Positions 44,669 through 53,703 of a DNA stretch of 64,000 bases are shown in pieces. Origin of the DNA: JALORV01 sp035429805 (GTDB taxonomy: Bacteria; Pseudomonadota; Gammaproteobacteria; Burkholderiales; Burkholderiaceae_F); NCBI GenBank assembly GCA_035429805.1, contig DAOMFL010000003.1:54324-118323 (forward strand), given 5' to 3'. A model generated the notes under the pieces. It was not told the DNA's origin. It made no database searches and saw only the letters and a program-made list of their open reading frames with translations. Position 1 is the first letter of the stretch. Every line of letters starts with the position of its first letter. A program made the position numbers and the translations under genes.

Positions 44669-45667
44669 ATGAAGCCACTTTCCATGACACGGATCCTGGG
44701 CGTCGCGACGGCGCTGCTGGTGCTGAGCTTCGCTGCGCCGGAGCGCGCACGCGCCGCGGACGAGCCCTATCCGAGCCGGCCGGTGCACCTGATCGTGCCG
44801 TTCCCGGCCGGTGGCGGGGCCGACAACCTGGCTCGCCTGATCATGCCGAGGGTGTCGAAGGCGCTGGGCCAGCCGATCGTCATCGAGAACCGGGCCGGCG
44901 CCGGCGGCAACATCGGCGCGGAGCTGGTCGCGCACGCGGCGCCCGACGGCTACACCCTGCTGTATGGCACCAACGGCACCCACGCCATCAACCCCAGCCT
45001 GTACAGGAACCTCGGCTTCGACCCGATCAAGGACTTCATCCCCGTGTCGCGGATGACGGAGATCGCCGCGATACTGATCGTCAATCCGAAGGTGCCGGTG
45101 ACCTCGACGGCGGAACTGATCCGCTACGCCCGCGCCAACCCCGGCAAGCTCAACTTCGCGTCGGCGGGAAACGGCACGACGTCGCATCTCGCCGGCGAAA
45201 TGTTCAAGACGCAGGCCGGCATCGACATCGTGCACATTCCGTATCGCGGCGGCGCGCTGGCGCTGACCGACGTGATCAGCGGGCAGGTCCAGATGATGAT
45301 CGAGGTGATGCCGAACGCCTATCCGCAGGTGCGTGAAGGCCGCGTGCGCGGCCTCGCCGTCTCGACGGCCAGCCGTTTCCCCGGCGCACCGGAGGTCCCG
45401 ACGATCGCCGAGTCCGGCCTGCCGGGCTTCGAGGCGAGCGCGTGGGACGGCATCTTCGCTCCGGCCGGTACGCCGCTGTCGATCGTGCAGCGACTGAACG
45501 CGGCAATCCGTCAGGCACTGGAAGATCCGGAGACCGTCGCGGCATTGCTGGCGCGCGGCGCCCAGGCGGTGCCGGGCAGCACCTCGGAGTCGTTCGCGCG
45601 CTTCATCGCGGTCAGCGCGGAACGCTGGGGTGGCGCCGTGCGCGCTTCGGGCGCCAAGGTCGACTGA
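44669..45667 (+). CDS. Bug/TctC family tripartite tricarboxylate transporter receptor
   Basis: A 332-aa periplasmic binding protein: signal peptide (about 1-29, cut after ARA) and the Bug signatures YPSRPVHLIVPFPAGGGADN, IENRAGAGGNIGAE, DGYTLLYGTNG and VPTIAESGLPGF. These receptors bind carboxylates or aromatic acids, and are highly expanded in Burkholderiales. The partner membrane components are not in this window. It precedes menB by 64 bp, so an acyl or aromatic-acid link is possible. Confidence 0.9.
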   Translation: MKPLSMTRILGVATALLVLSFAAPERARAADEPYPSRPVHLIVPFPAGGGADNLARLIMPRVSKALGQPIVIENRAGAGGNIGAELVAHAAPDGYTLLYGTNGTHAINPSLYRNLGFDPIKDFIPVSRMTEIAAILIVNPKVPVTSTAELIRYARANPGKLNFASAGNGTTSHLAGEMFKTQAGIDIVHIPYRGGALALTDVISGQVQMMIEVMPNAYPQVREGRVRGLAVSTASRFPGAPEVPTIAESGLPGFEASAWDGIFAPAGTPLSIVQRLNAAIRQALEDPETVAALLARGAQAVPGSTSESFARFIAVSAERWGGAVRASGAKVD

Positions 45668-45731
45668 AAGCGGTTCATCCGGTTCGCGCCCCCGATCGGG
45701 AGGGCGCACCGACTTCCCTGACGAGACGACG

Positions 45732-46574
45732 ATGAAGAAATCCGCGCTGCCGAAGACTCCCGCATGGACGCCGATCGCCGGCTACACCGACATCGTGTAC
45801 GAGAAGTGCGAAGAAGGCATCGCCAAGATCACCATCAACCGGCCCGAGGTGCGCAACGCGTTCCGGCCGGAGACGGTGATGGAGATGCAGCGTGCCTTCG
45901 ACGACGCCCGCGACGACGAGACGATCGGCGTCATCATCCTCACAGGCCAGGGCCGCGAGGCGTTCTGCTCCGGCGGCGACCAGCGCGTGCGGGGCAAGGG
46001 CGGCTATGTCGGCGGCGACCGGATCCCGCGGCTGAACGTGCTCGACCTGCAGCGGCAGATACGCACGCTGCCCAAGCCGGTCGTGGCGATGGTGGCGGGC
46101 TACGCCATCGGCGGCGGCCATGTGCTGCACATGATCTGCGACCTGACGATCGCTGCGGACAACGCGCGCTTCGGCCAGACCGGGCCGAAGGTCGGCAGCT
46201 TCGACGGCGGCTATGGCGCGTCGTACATGGCACGCATCGTGGGGCAGAAGAAGGCGCGCGAGATCTGGTTCCTGTGCCGGCAATACGATGCGAAGCAGGC
46301 GCTCGACATGGGTCTGGTCAACGCCGTCGTGCCGTACGAAGAGCTCGAGGCCGAGACCGTGCAGTGGTGCCGCGAGATGCTCGCCAACAGCCCGATGGCG
46401 CTGCGCTGCCTGAAGGCTGCGCTGAACGCCGACTGCGACGGGCAGGCCGGCCTGCAGGAACTCGCAGGCAACGCGACGCTGCTCTTCTACCTCTCGGAGG
46501 AGGGCCAGGAAGGCAGGAACGCCTACGTCGAGAAGCGCAAGCCGGACTTCCGCAAGTTTCCGCGGCTGCCGTGA
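45732..46574 (+). CDS. menB: 1,4-dihydroxy-2-naphthoyl-CoA synthase
   Basis: A 280-aa crotonase fold enzyme that closes the second ring in menaquinone synthesis. MenB-specific blocks include FCSGGDQRVRGKGGYVG, LNVLDLQRQIRTLPKPVVAM, YAIGGGHVLHMICD and GSFDGGYGASYMARIVG, with the Asp and Tyr used in the Dieckmann closure. ATG 45732 gives a normal start MKKSALPKTPAW. It is followed by menE 31 bp later. Generic enoyl-CoA hydratases lack this DQRVRGKGGY loop. Confidence 0.94.
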   Translation: MKKSALPKTPAWTPIAGYTDIVYEKCEEGIAKITINRPEVRNAFRPETVMEMQRAFDDARDDETIGVIILTGQGREAFCSGGDQRVRGKGGYVGGDRIPRLNVLDLQRQIRTLPKPVVAMVAGYAIGGGHVLHMICDLTIAADNARFGQTGPKVGSFDGGYGASYMARIVGQKKAREIWFLCRQYDAKQALDMGLVNAVVPYEELEAETVQWCREMLANSPMALRCLKAALNADCDGQAGLQELAGNATLLFYLSEEGQEGRNAYVEKRKPDFRKFPRLP

Positions 46575-46605
46575 CGCCGGACCGTCCGCCCGGGCTGCTG
46601 CAGCA

Positions 46606-47925
46606 ATGACCGGGCGGCTGTCGATCCGCGCGGCGGCCCGTGAGGCGGGCGCGGCGGTTGCGTTGCATGCTGGTGCCGAGCGCTACACGTTCGCAGACCT
46701 CGCACACCTCGCCGATCGGCGCATTGCGGAACTGGCCAGCTGCGCGACTCCGTATCCGCTGACCGGCACCAACACGCTCGACACGCTGGTCACGCTGTAC
46801 GCGCTGCTGGAAACGCGACGCCCTGCCCTGTTGCTGCATCCGAAGCTCACCGCGAGCGAGCGCGCCACCGAGATCGAGGCCACCGCGCGGGCGGCCGGCT
46901 CGGTCCCCGAGGATGCCGCGGCGATCCTCTATACGTCAGGCACGACCGGGCGCTCGCGTGGCGCGATCCTCACGCATGCTGCGCTGCTCGCGTCGGCGCA
47001 GGCCAGTGCAGCCAACCTGGGCTGGCGGGATGACGACTGCTGGCTGCTGGCGATGCCGCTGGCCCGCGTCGGCGGGCTGTCGATCGTCACGCGCTGCCTC
47101 GCCGCACGCCGCGCGGTGGCGCTGGCGCCTGCGTTCGATGCACAGCTCGTGCCGCAATGGCTGGCGCAATACCGCGTCACGCTGCTGTCGCTGGTACCGA
47201 CGATGCTCGCGCACACGCTCGATGCGCACCCCGACTGGCGTCCTCCAGCCCACCTGCGCCTCGTGCTGCTCGGCGGTGCCGAGGCGTCGCCGCGGCTGCT
47301 CGCCCGCGCGGCCGGCCTCGGCCTCCCGATCGTCATCACCTACGGCTGCACCGAGACCAGTTCCCAGGTCGCCGTCACACCCTATGACCGACGCTTCGAC
47401 GCGGCGGCCTGCGGCGTTGGCCGTCCGCTGCCGGGCGTCGAGCTGCGCATCGACGCGGGCCACATCCTCGTCCGTGGCCCGATGCGCATGGCCGGCTATG
47501 TCGGCGAGCCGCTGCTCGCGTCCGAAGACTGGTTCGACACCGGCGACCTCGGCGAATTCGATGCCGACGGCTTCCTGCATCTGCACGCGCGCCGCACCGA
47601 CCTGATCGTCAGCGGCGGCGAAAACGTGTACCCGGCCGAAGTCGAGCGTGTGCTCGAAGCTTGCCCGGGAGTGCGTGCGGCCGGAGTGTTCGGGCTCGCC
47701 GACGAGACCTGGGGCCAGGTCGTCGCAGCCGCCCTGGTGACCGGCCCGCAGCCGCCGGACGACAATGTACTGATGGACCATCTGGCGGCGCGCCTGGCGC
47801 CACACAAGCGGCCGCGCCGGATCGGACTGGTGGCCAGCCTGCCCATGACCCCGGCCGGCAAACTCGATCGCGCGGCATTGGCCGCGTTGCACCCGAGTCT
47901 TCGGCCGTTAACCCGGACCCGCTGA
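46606..47925 (+). CDS. menE: o-succinylbenzoate--CoA ligase
   Basis: A 439-aa acyl-adenylate-forming enzyme: ILYTSGTTGRSRGAILTH (AMP loop), YGCTETSSQVAV, and the hinge DLIVSGGENVYPAEVE, with GKLDRAAL near the end. The size and its place between menB and menA make MenE, which activates o-succinylbenzoate to the CoA ester, the likely function. Other AMP-binding CoA ligases share the fold. Complete, with standard domain order. Confidence 0.9.
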   Translation: MTGRLSIRAAAREAGAAVALHAGAERYTFADLAHLADRRIAELASCATPYPLTGTNTLDTLVTLYALLETRRPALLLHPKLTASERATEIEATARAAGSVPEDAAAILYTSGTTGRSRGAILTHAALLASAQASAANLGWRDDDCWLLAMPLARVGGLSIVTRCLAARRAVALAPAFDAQLVPQWLAQYRVTLLSLVPTMLAHTLDAHPDWRPPAHLRLVLLGGAEASPRLLARAAGLGLPIVITYGCTETSSQVAVTPYDRRFDAAACGVGRPLPGVELRIDAGHILVRGPMRMAGYVGEPLLASEDWFDTGDLGEFDADGFLHLHARRTDLIVSGGENVYPAEVERVLEACPGVRAAGVFGLADETWGQVVAAALVTGPQPPDDNVLMDHLAARLAPHKRPRRIGLVASLPMTPAGKLDRAALAALHPSLRPLTRTR

Positions 47926-47988
47926 GGCCCCAACGACCGCTGCGGTTCGCGATAATGCCGGGGTCGCCACCGGCAGAACCCGCTCCGC

Positions 47989-48921
47989 ATGACAAGTTCG
48001 TCCACCGCACCTGCACCCGCCGTCGTCCCGGGATCGCTCGCCGCCTGGAGCATCGCCTGCCGGCTGCCGAGCTTGCTGGTCGCCGTCAGCCCCGTGCTGG
48101 TGGGCACCGCGCTGGCGTGGGAACGGACGGGACGCTTCAATGCCCTGACGATGCTGCTGGCTCTCGCCGCCGCGGTGCTTCTGCAGGTGATCTCCAACCT
48201 GCAGAACGACGTCGGCTACACGACCCGCGGCGCCGAGCGCTTCGGCAATCGCACCGGGCTGCCGCGCGCCACCGCCAATGGCTGGCTCGCTGTCGAGCAG
48301 GTGCGCCGCGCCATCGTGCTGTGCTGCGGACTGACGCTGCTGCTCGGCGTCCCGCTGGTGATGGAGCACGGCTGGCCGGTGCTGGCGATGGGTCTCGGCT
48401 CGCTCGCAGCGGCCCTCGCGTATATGGGCGGGCCGCGGCCGATCGCCTATACGCCGCTGGGCGAACTGGTCGTGTTCGTGTTCTTCGGCATCGTGGCGGT
48501 GGCCGGCTCGGATTACGTGCAGACCGGCAGCGTCGGAGCAACGACGTGGCTGGCGGCGGTGGCGCTCGGTGCACTGGCGGCCTCGGCGCTTGCGGTGAAC
48601 AACCACCGCGACATCGCGCACGACCGCAGCGTCGGCCGGCGGACATTCGCCGTCGTCTTTGGCGCCACGGCATCGCGGGCGATGTATGGACTCAGCGTGC
48701 TCGGCGCCTTTGCGCTGCTGGTGCCGATGGCGCTCGCGTCGTCACCGGCACTGCTCGCGCCGCTGCTGCTGATCCCTGCGGCGCTGCGGCTGCAGCGCGA
48801 CTTTGACGTGACCGCGCCCGGCATCGCCTTCAACGCGATCCTGGTGCGGACCTTCAAGCTGGAACTGGGTTACGCGGCGCTGCTCGCCATCGGCGCCGTC
48901 CTCGCGCACTGGCTGCCCTGA
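47989..48921 (+). CDS. menA: 1,4-dihydroxy-2-naphthoate octaprenyltransferase
   Basis: A 310-aa UbiA-superfamily membrane enzyme with about eight hydrophobic segments. The first prenyl-diphosphate motif is NLQNDVGYTTRGAER, where the usual NDxxD is loosened to NDVGY; the second is NNHRDIAHDRSVG. It attaches the polyprenyl tail to dihydroxynaphthoate at the inner membrane. Context with menB and menE supports MenA over UbiA. The unusual first motif could signal a specialised or less active enzyme. Confidence 0.88.
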   Translation: MTSSSTAPAPAVVPGSLAAWSIACRLPSLLVAVSPVLVGTALAWERTGRFNALTMLLALAAAVLLQVISNLQNDVGYTTRGAERFGNRTGLPRATANGWLAVEQVRRAIVLCCGLTLLLGVPLVMEHGWPVLAMGLGSLAAALAYMGGPRPIAYTPLGELVVFVFFGIVAVAGSDYVQTGSVGATTWLAAVALGALAASALAVNNHRDIAHDRSVGRRTFAVVFGATASRAMYGLSVLGAFALLVPMALASSPALLAPLLLIPAALRLQRDFDVTAPGIAFNAILVRTFKLELGYAALLAIGAVLAHWLP

Positions 48922-49509
48922 TCAGCGCGCGACGGCGCTGCGGGTTGCGGCGAGCGAAGCGAGCGGAGCGTTCTGCACCAGTCCGGGAAGGTCCGGCTGC
49001 AGGGTGATGTGTACGACGGCGATGTCCCACCCGGCCTTCACGATCTTCGTCACGGCGCGCCGTTTCATCGAAACCGTGCGCACGAAATAGAAGCGCCGGC
49101 CCTCCTGACCGGCGAGCCGGATCAGCGCTCGCCGCATCTGGGCATCGACGACGCCGACCGCATCCTCCTGCGCACTCACCTCGGCACAGACGCGCATCGC
49201 GTCGCCCTCGAGCCCGACGAGATCGGGCCCGCCGCGATCGCCGGAGTGCCGCGGATTCCACAGCCAGCGCAGCGGAACACCGCCCGCGCTGTGTCGGACC
49301 AGCCATTCGGCGGCGGCGATCATCATCTGTTCGTGCTGGATCTGGTTGAGGTACTCCTGCGCCTGCCGGCGCACCGTCGACAGCGCCGCCATCGCCGCAT
49401 CGATCGATTCGTACGGTTCCGCGACGACGCGCTTGATGCCTGCCAGCCTGGACTGTGCTTCCGCCAGCACCTTGCGACGCGCGTCGTCGAATGATCCGAG
49501 TTCAAGCAT
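48922..49509 (-). CDS. hypothetical protein with PD-(D/E)xK-like segment
   Basis: A 195-aa cytoplasmic protein convergent with menA and abutting it. A helical N-terminal part (SRLAGIKRVVAEPYESIDAAMAA is too long to be one motif, so only its helix is noted) precedes GGPDLVGLEGDAMRVCAEVSA, which has the spacing of a PD...ExK nuclease core with Gln in place of Lys. The middle has FYFVRTVSMKRRAV and a hydrophobic WDIAVVHITLQ. No known family. The nuclease idea is an inference. Confidence 0.55.
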   Translation of the reverse strand: MLELGSFDDARRKVLAEAQSRLAGIKRVVAEPYESIDAAMAALSTVRRQAQEYLNQIQHEQMMIAAAEWLVRHSAGGVPLRWLWNPRHSGDRGGPDLVGLEGDAMRVCAEVSAQEDAVGVVDAQMRRALIRLAGQEGRRFYFVRTVSMKRRAVTKIVKAGWDIAVVHITLQPDLPGLVQNAPLASLAATRSAVAR

Positions 49510-49655
49510 GCAGGGAGTTGTTGCAGTCGTGCCGACGGGAAGTGGGGCGGACGTTAGTGCGCATTACGGAAACTGCGAAGGGCCTCCGCTCACCTGTCTT
49601 GGGTCGTTCGGGATCAACCGAGTGGACGGTGCGTCGTGACGGTCTCAAAGCGGCG

Positions 49656-49676
49656 TGGGAAGCATTCCCATTTTTT
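49656..49676 (+). terminator. terminator-like hairpin in the antiporter leader
   Basis: TGGGAA (49656-49661) pairs with TTCCCA (49665-49670) around a 3-nt loop and is followed by six T's (49671-49676). It lies 49 bp before the antiporter start, within a 215-bp divergent gap. It may terminate a short leader transcript (attenuation) or mark the end of an upstream RNA. Confidence 0.5.
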
Positions 49677-49724
49677 GCCGCGTCGATGCCGCCCTGACTG
49701 CGCAACGCGTGCAGAATCGCGCCC

Positions 49725-50972
49725 ATGCTGATCGTCACCTGCTTCATCGTCCTCGTGTTCGCGTACAGCCTCGTATCGCGCCGGCTGGAGAGCACGGTCA
49801 TCACGGCGCCGCTGCTCTTCACCGCCGTGGGCGCGGCCTTGCCGTGGCTGCCGGACGTGGCGCCTGAGCTGTTCGCCGAGCGCAAGGCCTTCCTGGTCGT
49901 TGCGGAAATGGGGCTGGTGATGCTGCTCTTCACCGACGCCTCGCGCATTCCGCGTGCCGCACTGCAGGGCGACCGTAACCTGCCGGCCCGCCTGCTCTCG
50001 ATCGGCATGCTGCTGACGATCGCGCTCGGCGCCGTGGCTGCGGTGGCGTGCTTCGGCGGCCTCAGCTGGTACGAAGCCGGCATCCTCGCGGCGATCCTGG
50101 CGCCAACCGATGCCGGCCTGGGACAGATCATCGTGACGAGTCCAAAGGTCCCGGCGCGGATCCGGCAGGCGCTGAACGTCGAGGCCGGCCTCAACGACGG
50201 ACTGTCGGTGCCGTTCCTGATGCTCTTCATCGCGCTGGCTGCCGCGGCGGGGCAGAGCGCCCCGGCCGTGCTCGGCCGCTACCTGCTGGAGCAACTCGGC
50301 TACGGCGCCGTGATCGGCATCGCCGTCGGGCTCGCTGGCGGCGCGCTGCTGGGCTTTGCGCAGCGACGTGACTGGATGTCGCCGGCGCTGGCGCAGCTCG
50401 GCGTCGTCGCGCTGCCGTTGCTCTGCATGATCGCCTCCGAAGAATCAGGAGCCAGCATGTTCATCGCCGCATTCGTCGCCGGCCTGACGGTGCAGGTCGG
50501 ATTCCCGCAGGTCGCGCGGCACAGCGTCGAATTCGCCGAGGACTGGGGCCAGTTCTTCAACTTCTTCGTGTTCTTCCTGTTCGGGATGATGGTCGCGCGC
50601 GCATTACCCGGCATCACGCCCGCCGTCGTCGCCTACGCCGTGCTGAGCCTTACGCTGGTGCGCATGCTGCCGGTGGCGGTCGCGTTGGCCGGCACGGGTC
50701 TGGCGCGCAGCACGGTGCTCTTCATGGGCTGGTTCGGCCCGCGCGGCCTCGCGTCGATCGTGCTCGGACTGGTCTACCTGGAACAGCAGTTGAAGCTGCC
50801 CGGCGAAGCCACGATCCGGCTCGCGGTCATGGCGACAGTCCTTCTCAGCATCGTCGCCCATGGAGTGAGCGCGATGCCGGGCATTGCGCGCTATGCGCGC
50901 ACCGCCGCGCGGCTGCCGCCGCACGCGCCCGAACTCGCATCGATCGACGCGCCGGGGACGCGCACGGTCTGA
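49725..50972 (+). CDS. Na+/H+ antiporter, CPA family
   Basis: A 415-aa membrane protein with about 12 hydrophobic segments, and the cation:proton antiporter signature APTDAGLGQIIVTS, then EAGLNDGLSVPF (the ND motif of CPA1/NhaP-type exchangers). It exports sodium or potassium for protons at the inner membrane. Predicted to be regulated through its long leader, which contains a terminator-like hairpin. No cytoplasmic regulatory domain is present at the C-terminus. Confidence 0.88.
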   Translation: MLIVTCFIVLVFAYSLVSRRLESTVITAPLLFTAVGAALPWLPDVAPELFAERKAFLVVAEMGLVMLLFTDASRIPRAALQGDRNLPARLLSIGMLLTIALGAVAAVACFGGLSWYEAGILAAILAPTDAGLGQIIVTSPKVPARIRQALNVEAGLNDGLSVPFLMLFIALAAAAGQSAPAVLGRYLLEQLGYGAVIGIAVGLAGGALLGFAQRRDWMSPALAQLGVVALPLLCMIASEESGASMFIAAFVAGLTVQVGFPQVARHSVEFAEDWGQFFNFFVFFLFGMMVARALPGITPAVVAYAVLSLTLVRMLPVAVALAGTGLARSTVLFMGWFGPRGLASIVLGLVYLEQQLKLPGEATIRLAVMATVLLSIVAHGVSAMPGIARYARTAARLPPHAPELASIDAPGTRTV

Positions 50973-51059
50973 TCGCCGCCCGTCGGCGAGCTACAGACGG
51001 TTACACACGTTACCGGCGGCACGCAGCCGGGCTCCGCTTCCGTCCCTAAGATCGGCGCC

Positions 51060-52535
51060 ATGAAATTCTGGCTCGCCTTGATCGCCACGCTGCTGTCGGC
51101 CGCCGCAGCGGCGCAGCCGCTCGGGGCCGACGGGGCGCAGCGGCTGCTGACGCGGGCGGGTTTCGCTCCTCCTGCCTCCGAAGTCGCGCGCTTTGCCCCG
51201 ATGTCGCAGCAGCAGGCGGTCGATCGCCTGCTGGCGGAAGCCATGACGGAGGCCAAGACTCCGCCACCGCCATGGATCGATGAGCCCGTCATCGGCCCGC
51301 GCGCCTTCCGCGCACTGAGCGAAGAGGAACGGAAGCTCGAGCGGCAGAAGAACGTGCGGCAGAGCCTGGACCTCAGGCGCTGGTGGATCACCGAGATGGC
51401 AACCACGCCGTCGCCACTGACCGAGCGCATGACGCTGTTCTGGCACAACCACTTCGTCTCGGCCCAGCCGAAGGTGCGCTGGCCGCAGCTGATGTACCGG
51501 CAGAACGTGATGCTGCGCCGGCATGCACTGGGTAATTTCGGCACGCTGCTGCATGCGATCGCGCGCGACCCGGCGATGATCGTCTATCTCGACTCCGCGA
51601 CCAACCGCCGCAGCAGCCCGAACGAGAACTTCGCACGCGAAGTGATGGAACTCTTCGTTCTGGGCCAGGGTCACTATGGTGAGCGCGACATCAAGGAAGC
51701 GGCGCGCGCGTTCACGGGCTTCAGCCTCGACCCCGACACCCTCAGCTTCCAGTACCGACCGGCGTTCCACGACAGCGGCAGCAAGACCGTGCTCGGCGTG
51801 TCCGGCGCGCTCAGTGGCGACGACGTCCTCGACATCCTGCTGGCGCGGCCTGCCGCGGCCGAACTCATCGCCATGAAGCTCTGGCACGAGTTCGTTTCGC
51901 CCGAGCCGGATCCGGCGCGCGTAGCGGCGATCGCGCGGCGCTTCCGCGAGAGCGGCTACGACATCGCGGTCGCGGTGCGTGAAACGCTGCTGCAGCCCGA
52001 AGTCGTCGCCGGCGGCGCCGGGAGCGCGCTGGTGAAATCGCCGGCGGAACTCGTGATCGGACTGGTGCGCCAGACCGGCGGACGCATCACCAACGAGACC
52101 GGCGCGGCTGCCGCTGTCGCCGCCATGGGGCAGAACCTGTACGCCCCGCCCAACGTGCGCGGCTGGCCCGGAGGAGAAGCGTGGATCAACACGCAGACGC
52201 TGCTGGTCCGCAAGCAGTTCATCGAGCGGTCGCTCGCCAGCCCTGCCGTCGCGGCAAGCGAGGCGCGCGCCATCATGGTGACGATGGAACCGTCCGCGGA
52301 GAATCTGCGGCGCCGGCTGGAAGCCGCACAGGCCGTCGCCGTGCATGTCGATGCCACCGCGGTGCTCAAGTCGTTCGGCGGGCTGATGCCGGAGCGGCCT
52401 CTGCCCACTGCCAGTATCGAGGACATCTCTCGTCGCCTGCTGGTGGTCCCGCCGGCCGCCGAGCCAGCGCCCGGCACGCTCGCGTTCGACGCTCTGCGCG
52501 CGCTGCTGCTCGATCCTGCCTACCAGCTGAAATGA
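51060..52535 (+). CDS. DUF1800 domain-containing protein
   Basis: A 491-aa exported protein (signal about 1-18). The family marks are LTRAGFAPPASEVARF, WWITEMATTPSPLTERMTLF, FWHNHFVSAQPKVRW and NENFAREVMELFVLG. DUF1800 proteins are almost always encoded next to DUF1501 proteins, as here, and are thought to be surface or periplasmic. Its stop overlaps the start of the partner gene by 4 bp. Confidence 0.9.
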   Translation: MKFWLALIATLLSAAAAAQPLGADGAQRLLTRAGFAPPASEVARFAPMSQQQAVDRLLAEAMTEAKTPPPPWIDEPVIGPRAFRALSEEERKLERQKNVRQSLDLRRWWITEMATTPSPLTERMTLFWHNHFVSAQPKVRWPQLMYRQNVMLRRHALGNFGTLLHAIARDPAMIVYLDSATNRRSSPNENFAREVMELFVLGQGHYGERDIKEAARAFTGFSLDPDTLSFQYRPAFHDSGSKTVLGVSGALSGDDVLDILLARPAAAELIAMKLWHEFVSPEPDPARVAAIARRFRESGYDIAVAVRETLLQPEVVAGGAGSALVKSPAELVIGLVRQTGGRITNETGAAAAVAAMGQNLYAPPNVRGWPGGEAWINTQTLLVRKQFIERSLASPAVAASEARAIMVTMEPSAENLRRRLEAAQAVAVHVDATAVLKSFGGLMPERPLPTASIEDISRRLLVVPPAAEPAPGTLAFDALRALLLDPAYQLK

Positions 52536-53689
52536 GCGCAATGCATCGACGCCGGTTCCTGCAGGCTGGCGCCGCCGTCACGGCCGCCACCTTCTGCGGC
52601 TGGGCGCGCGCAGCGAATCAGGACACACCGGCGCGGCTGCTGGTGCTGATCGAGCTGCGCGGTGGCAACGACGGCCTCAATACGCTGGTGGCGGTCGACG
52701 ATGGCCGCTATTACGACCTGCGCCCGCGCCTGGCCCTGCGCAGCGACGCGCTCGTGCCGCTCACGCCGGGCGCAGCGCTGCATGCGTCGCTCGCGCCGTG
52801 GCTGCCACTGTGGAATGCAGGCGAGATGGCGGTGCTTCAGGGTGTCGGCTACCCTCAGCCGGACCTCTCGCACTTCCGCTCGATCGAGATCTGGGACACC
52901 GCGTCCGCCAGCAGCGAAGTCGTGCAGACCGGCTGGCTCACGCGCGTCGCGGACACGTCAGCCCTCTTCAAGGCGGCGTCGGCCGATGGCGTGATCCTCG
53001 GCGCCGCTGACCTCGGTCCCTTTTCCGGAGGAGCCCGCGCGGTGGCACTCGCCGACGCGCAGCGATTCTCGACTCAGGCACGGCTGGCAGCGCCTGCAGC
53101 ACTGCCGTCCCGCGGCGCACTGGCTCACATCGTGCGCGTAGAAAACGACATCGTGCGCGCCGGCGCCGACCTGGCGCCGACACAGGCGCTGTCCACCGAG
53201 TTTCCGCGCACGCCGTTCGGCCAGGCGGCTCGACAGGCCGCTCTGATCGCAGCGTCGCGCCGCGTGCCTGTCATTCGCATCACGCTCTCGGGCTTCGACA
53301 CGCACCAGAACCAGCTCGCGCTGCACGCCGCGCTGCTGAAGCAGGTCGCCGACGGCGTCGTCGCGCTGCGCACGGCGCTGCAGGAGACCGGCGTGTGGCA
53401 CGACACGCTGATGCTGACGTATTCGGAGTTTGGCCGTCGCCCGCGCGAGAACGGCAGCGGTGGCACCGACCACGGCACCGCTACTGCGCACTTCGCTTTC
53501 GGTCCGAAGGTCAGGCGCGGTCTTTATGGCGCACCGCCTGACCTCGGCCGGCTGGACGCCAATGGCAACCTCGCCTACGCAATTGATTTCCGCAGTGTTT
53601 ATGCGACGGTACTCGAGCGCTGGTGGGCGCTGGACTCGCGCCGCGCGCTGCGCGGCGCGTTCGCCCCAGTCGATTTCCTCGCGGCCTGA
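52532..53689 (+). CDS. DUF1501 domain-containing protein
   Basis: A 385-aa exported protein with a twin-arginine-like signal (HRRRFLQAGAAVTAATF) and the family blocks LIELRGGNDGLNTLV, SHFRSIEIWDTAS, TLSGFDTHQNQ, SEFGRRPRENGSGGTDHGTA and the C-terminal YATVLERWW. The fold is related to alkaline-phosphatase/sulfatase-type enzymes. It is coupled to the DUF1800 gene and convergent with the next minus-strand gene. Function is unknown. Confidence 0.9.
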   Translation: MSAMHRRRFLQAGAAVTAATFCGWARAANQDTPARLLVLIELRGGNDGLNTLVAVDDGRYYDLRPRLALRSDALVPLTPGAALHASLAPWLPLWNAGEMAVLQGVGYPQPDLSHFRSIEIWDTASASSEVVQTGWLTRVADTSALFKAASADGVILGAADLGPFSGGARAVALADAQRFSTQARLAAPAALPSRGALAHIVRVENDIVRAGADLAPTQALSTEFPRTPFGQAARQAALIAASRRVPVIRITLSGFDTHQNQLALHAALLKQVADGVVALRTALQETGVWHDTLMLTYSEFGRRPRENGSGGTDHGTATAHFAFGPKVRRGLYGAPPDLGRLDANGNLAYAIDFRSVYATVLERWWALDSRRALRGAFAPVDFLAA

Positions 53690-53703
53690 GTCCGCCTGCG
53701 GAG

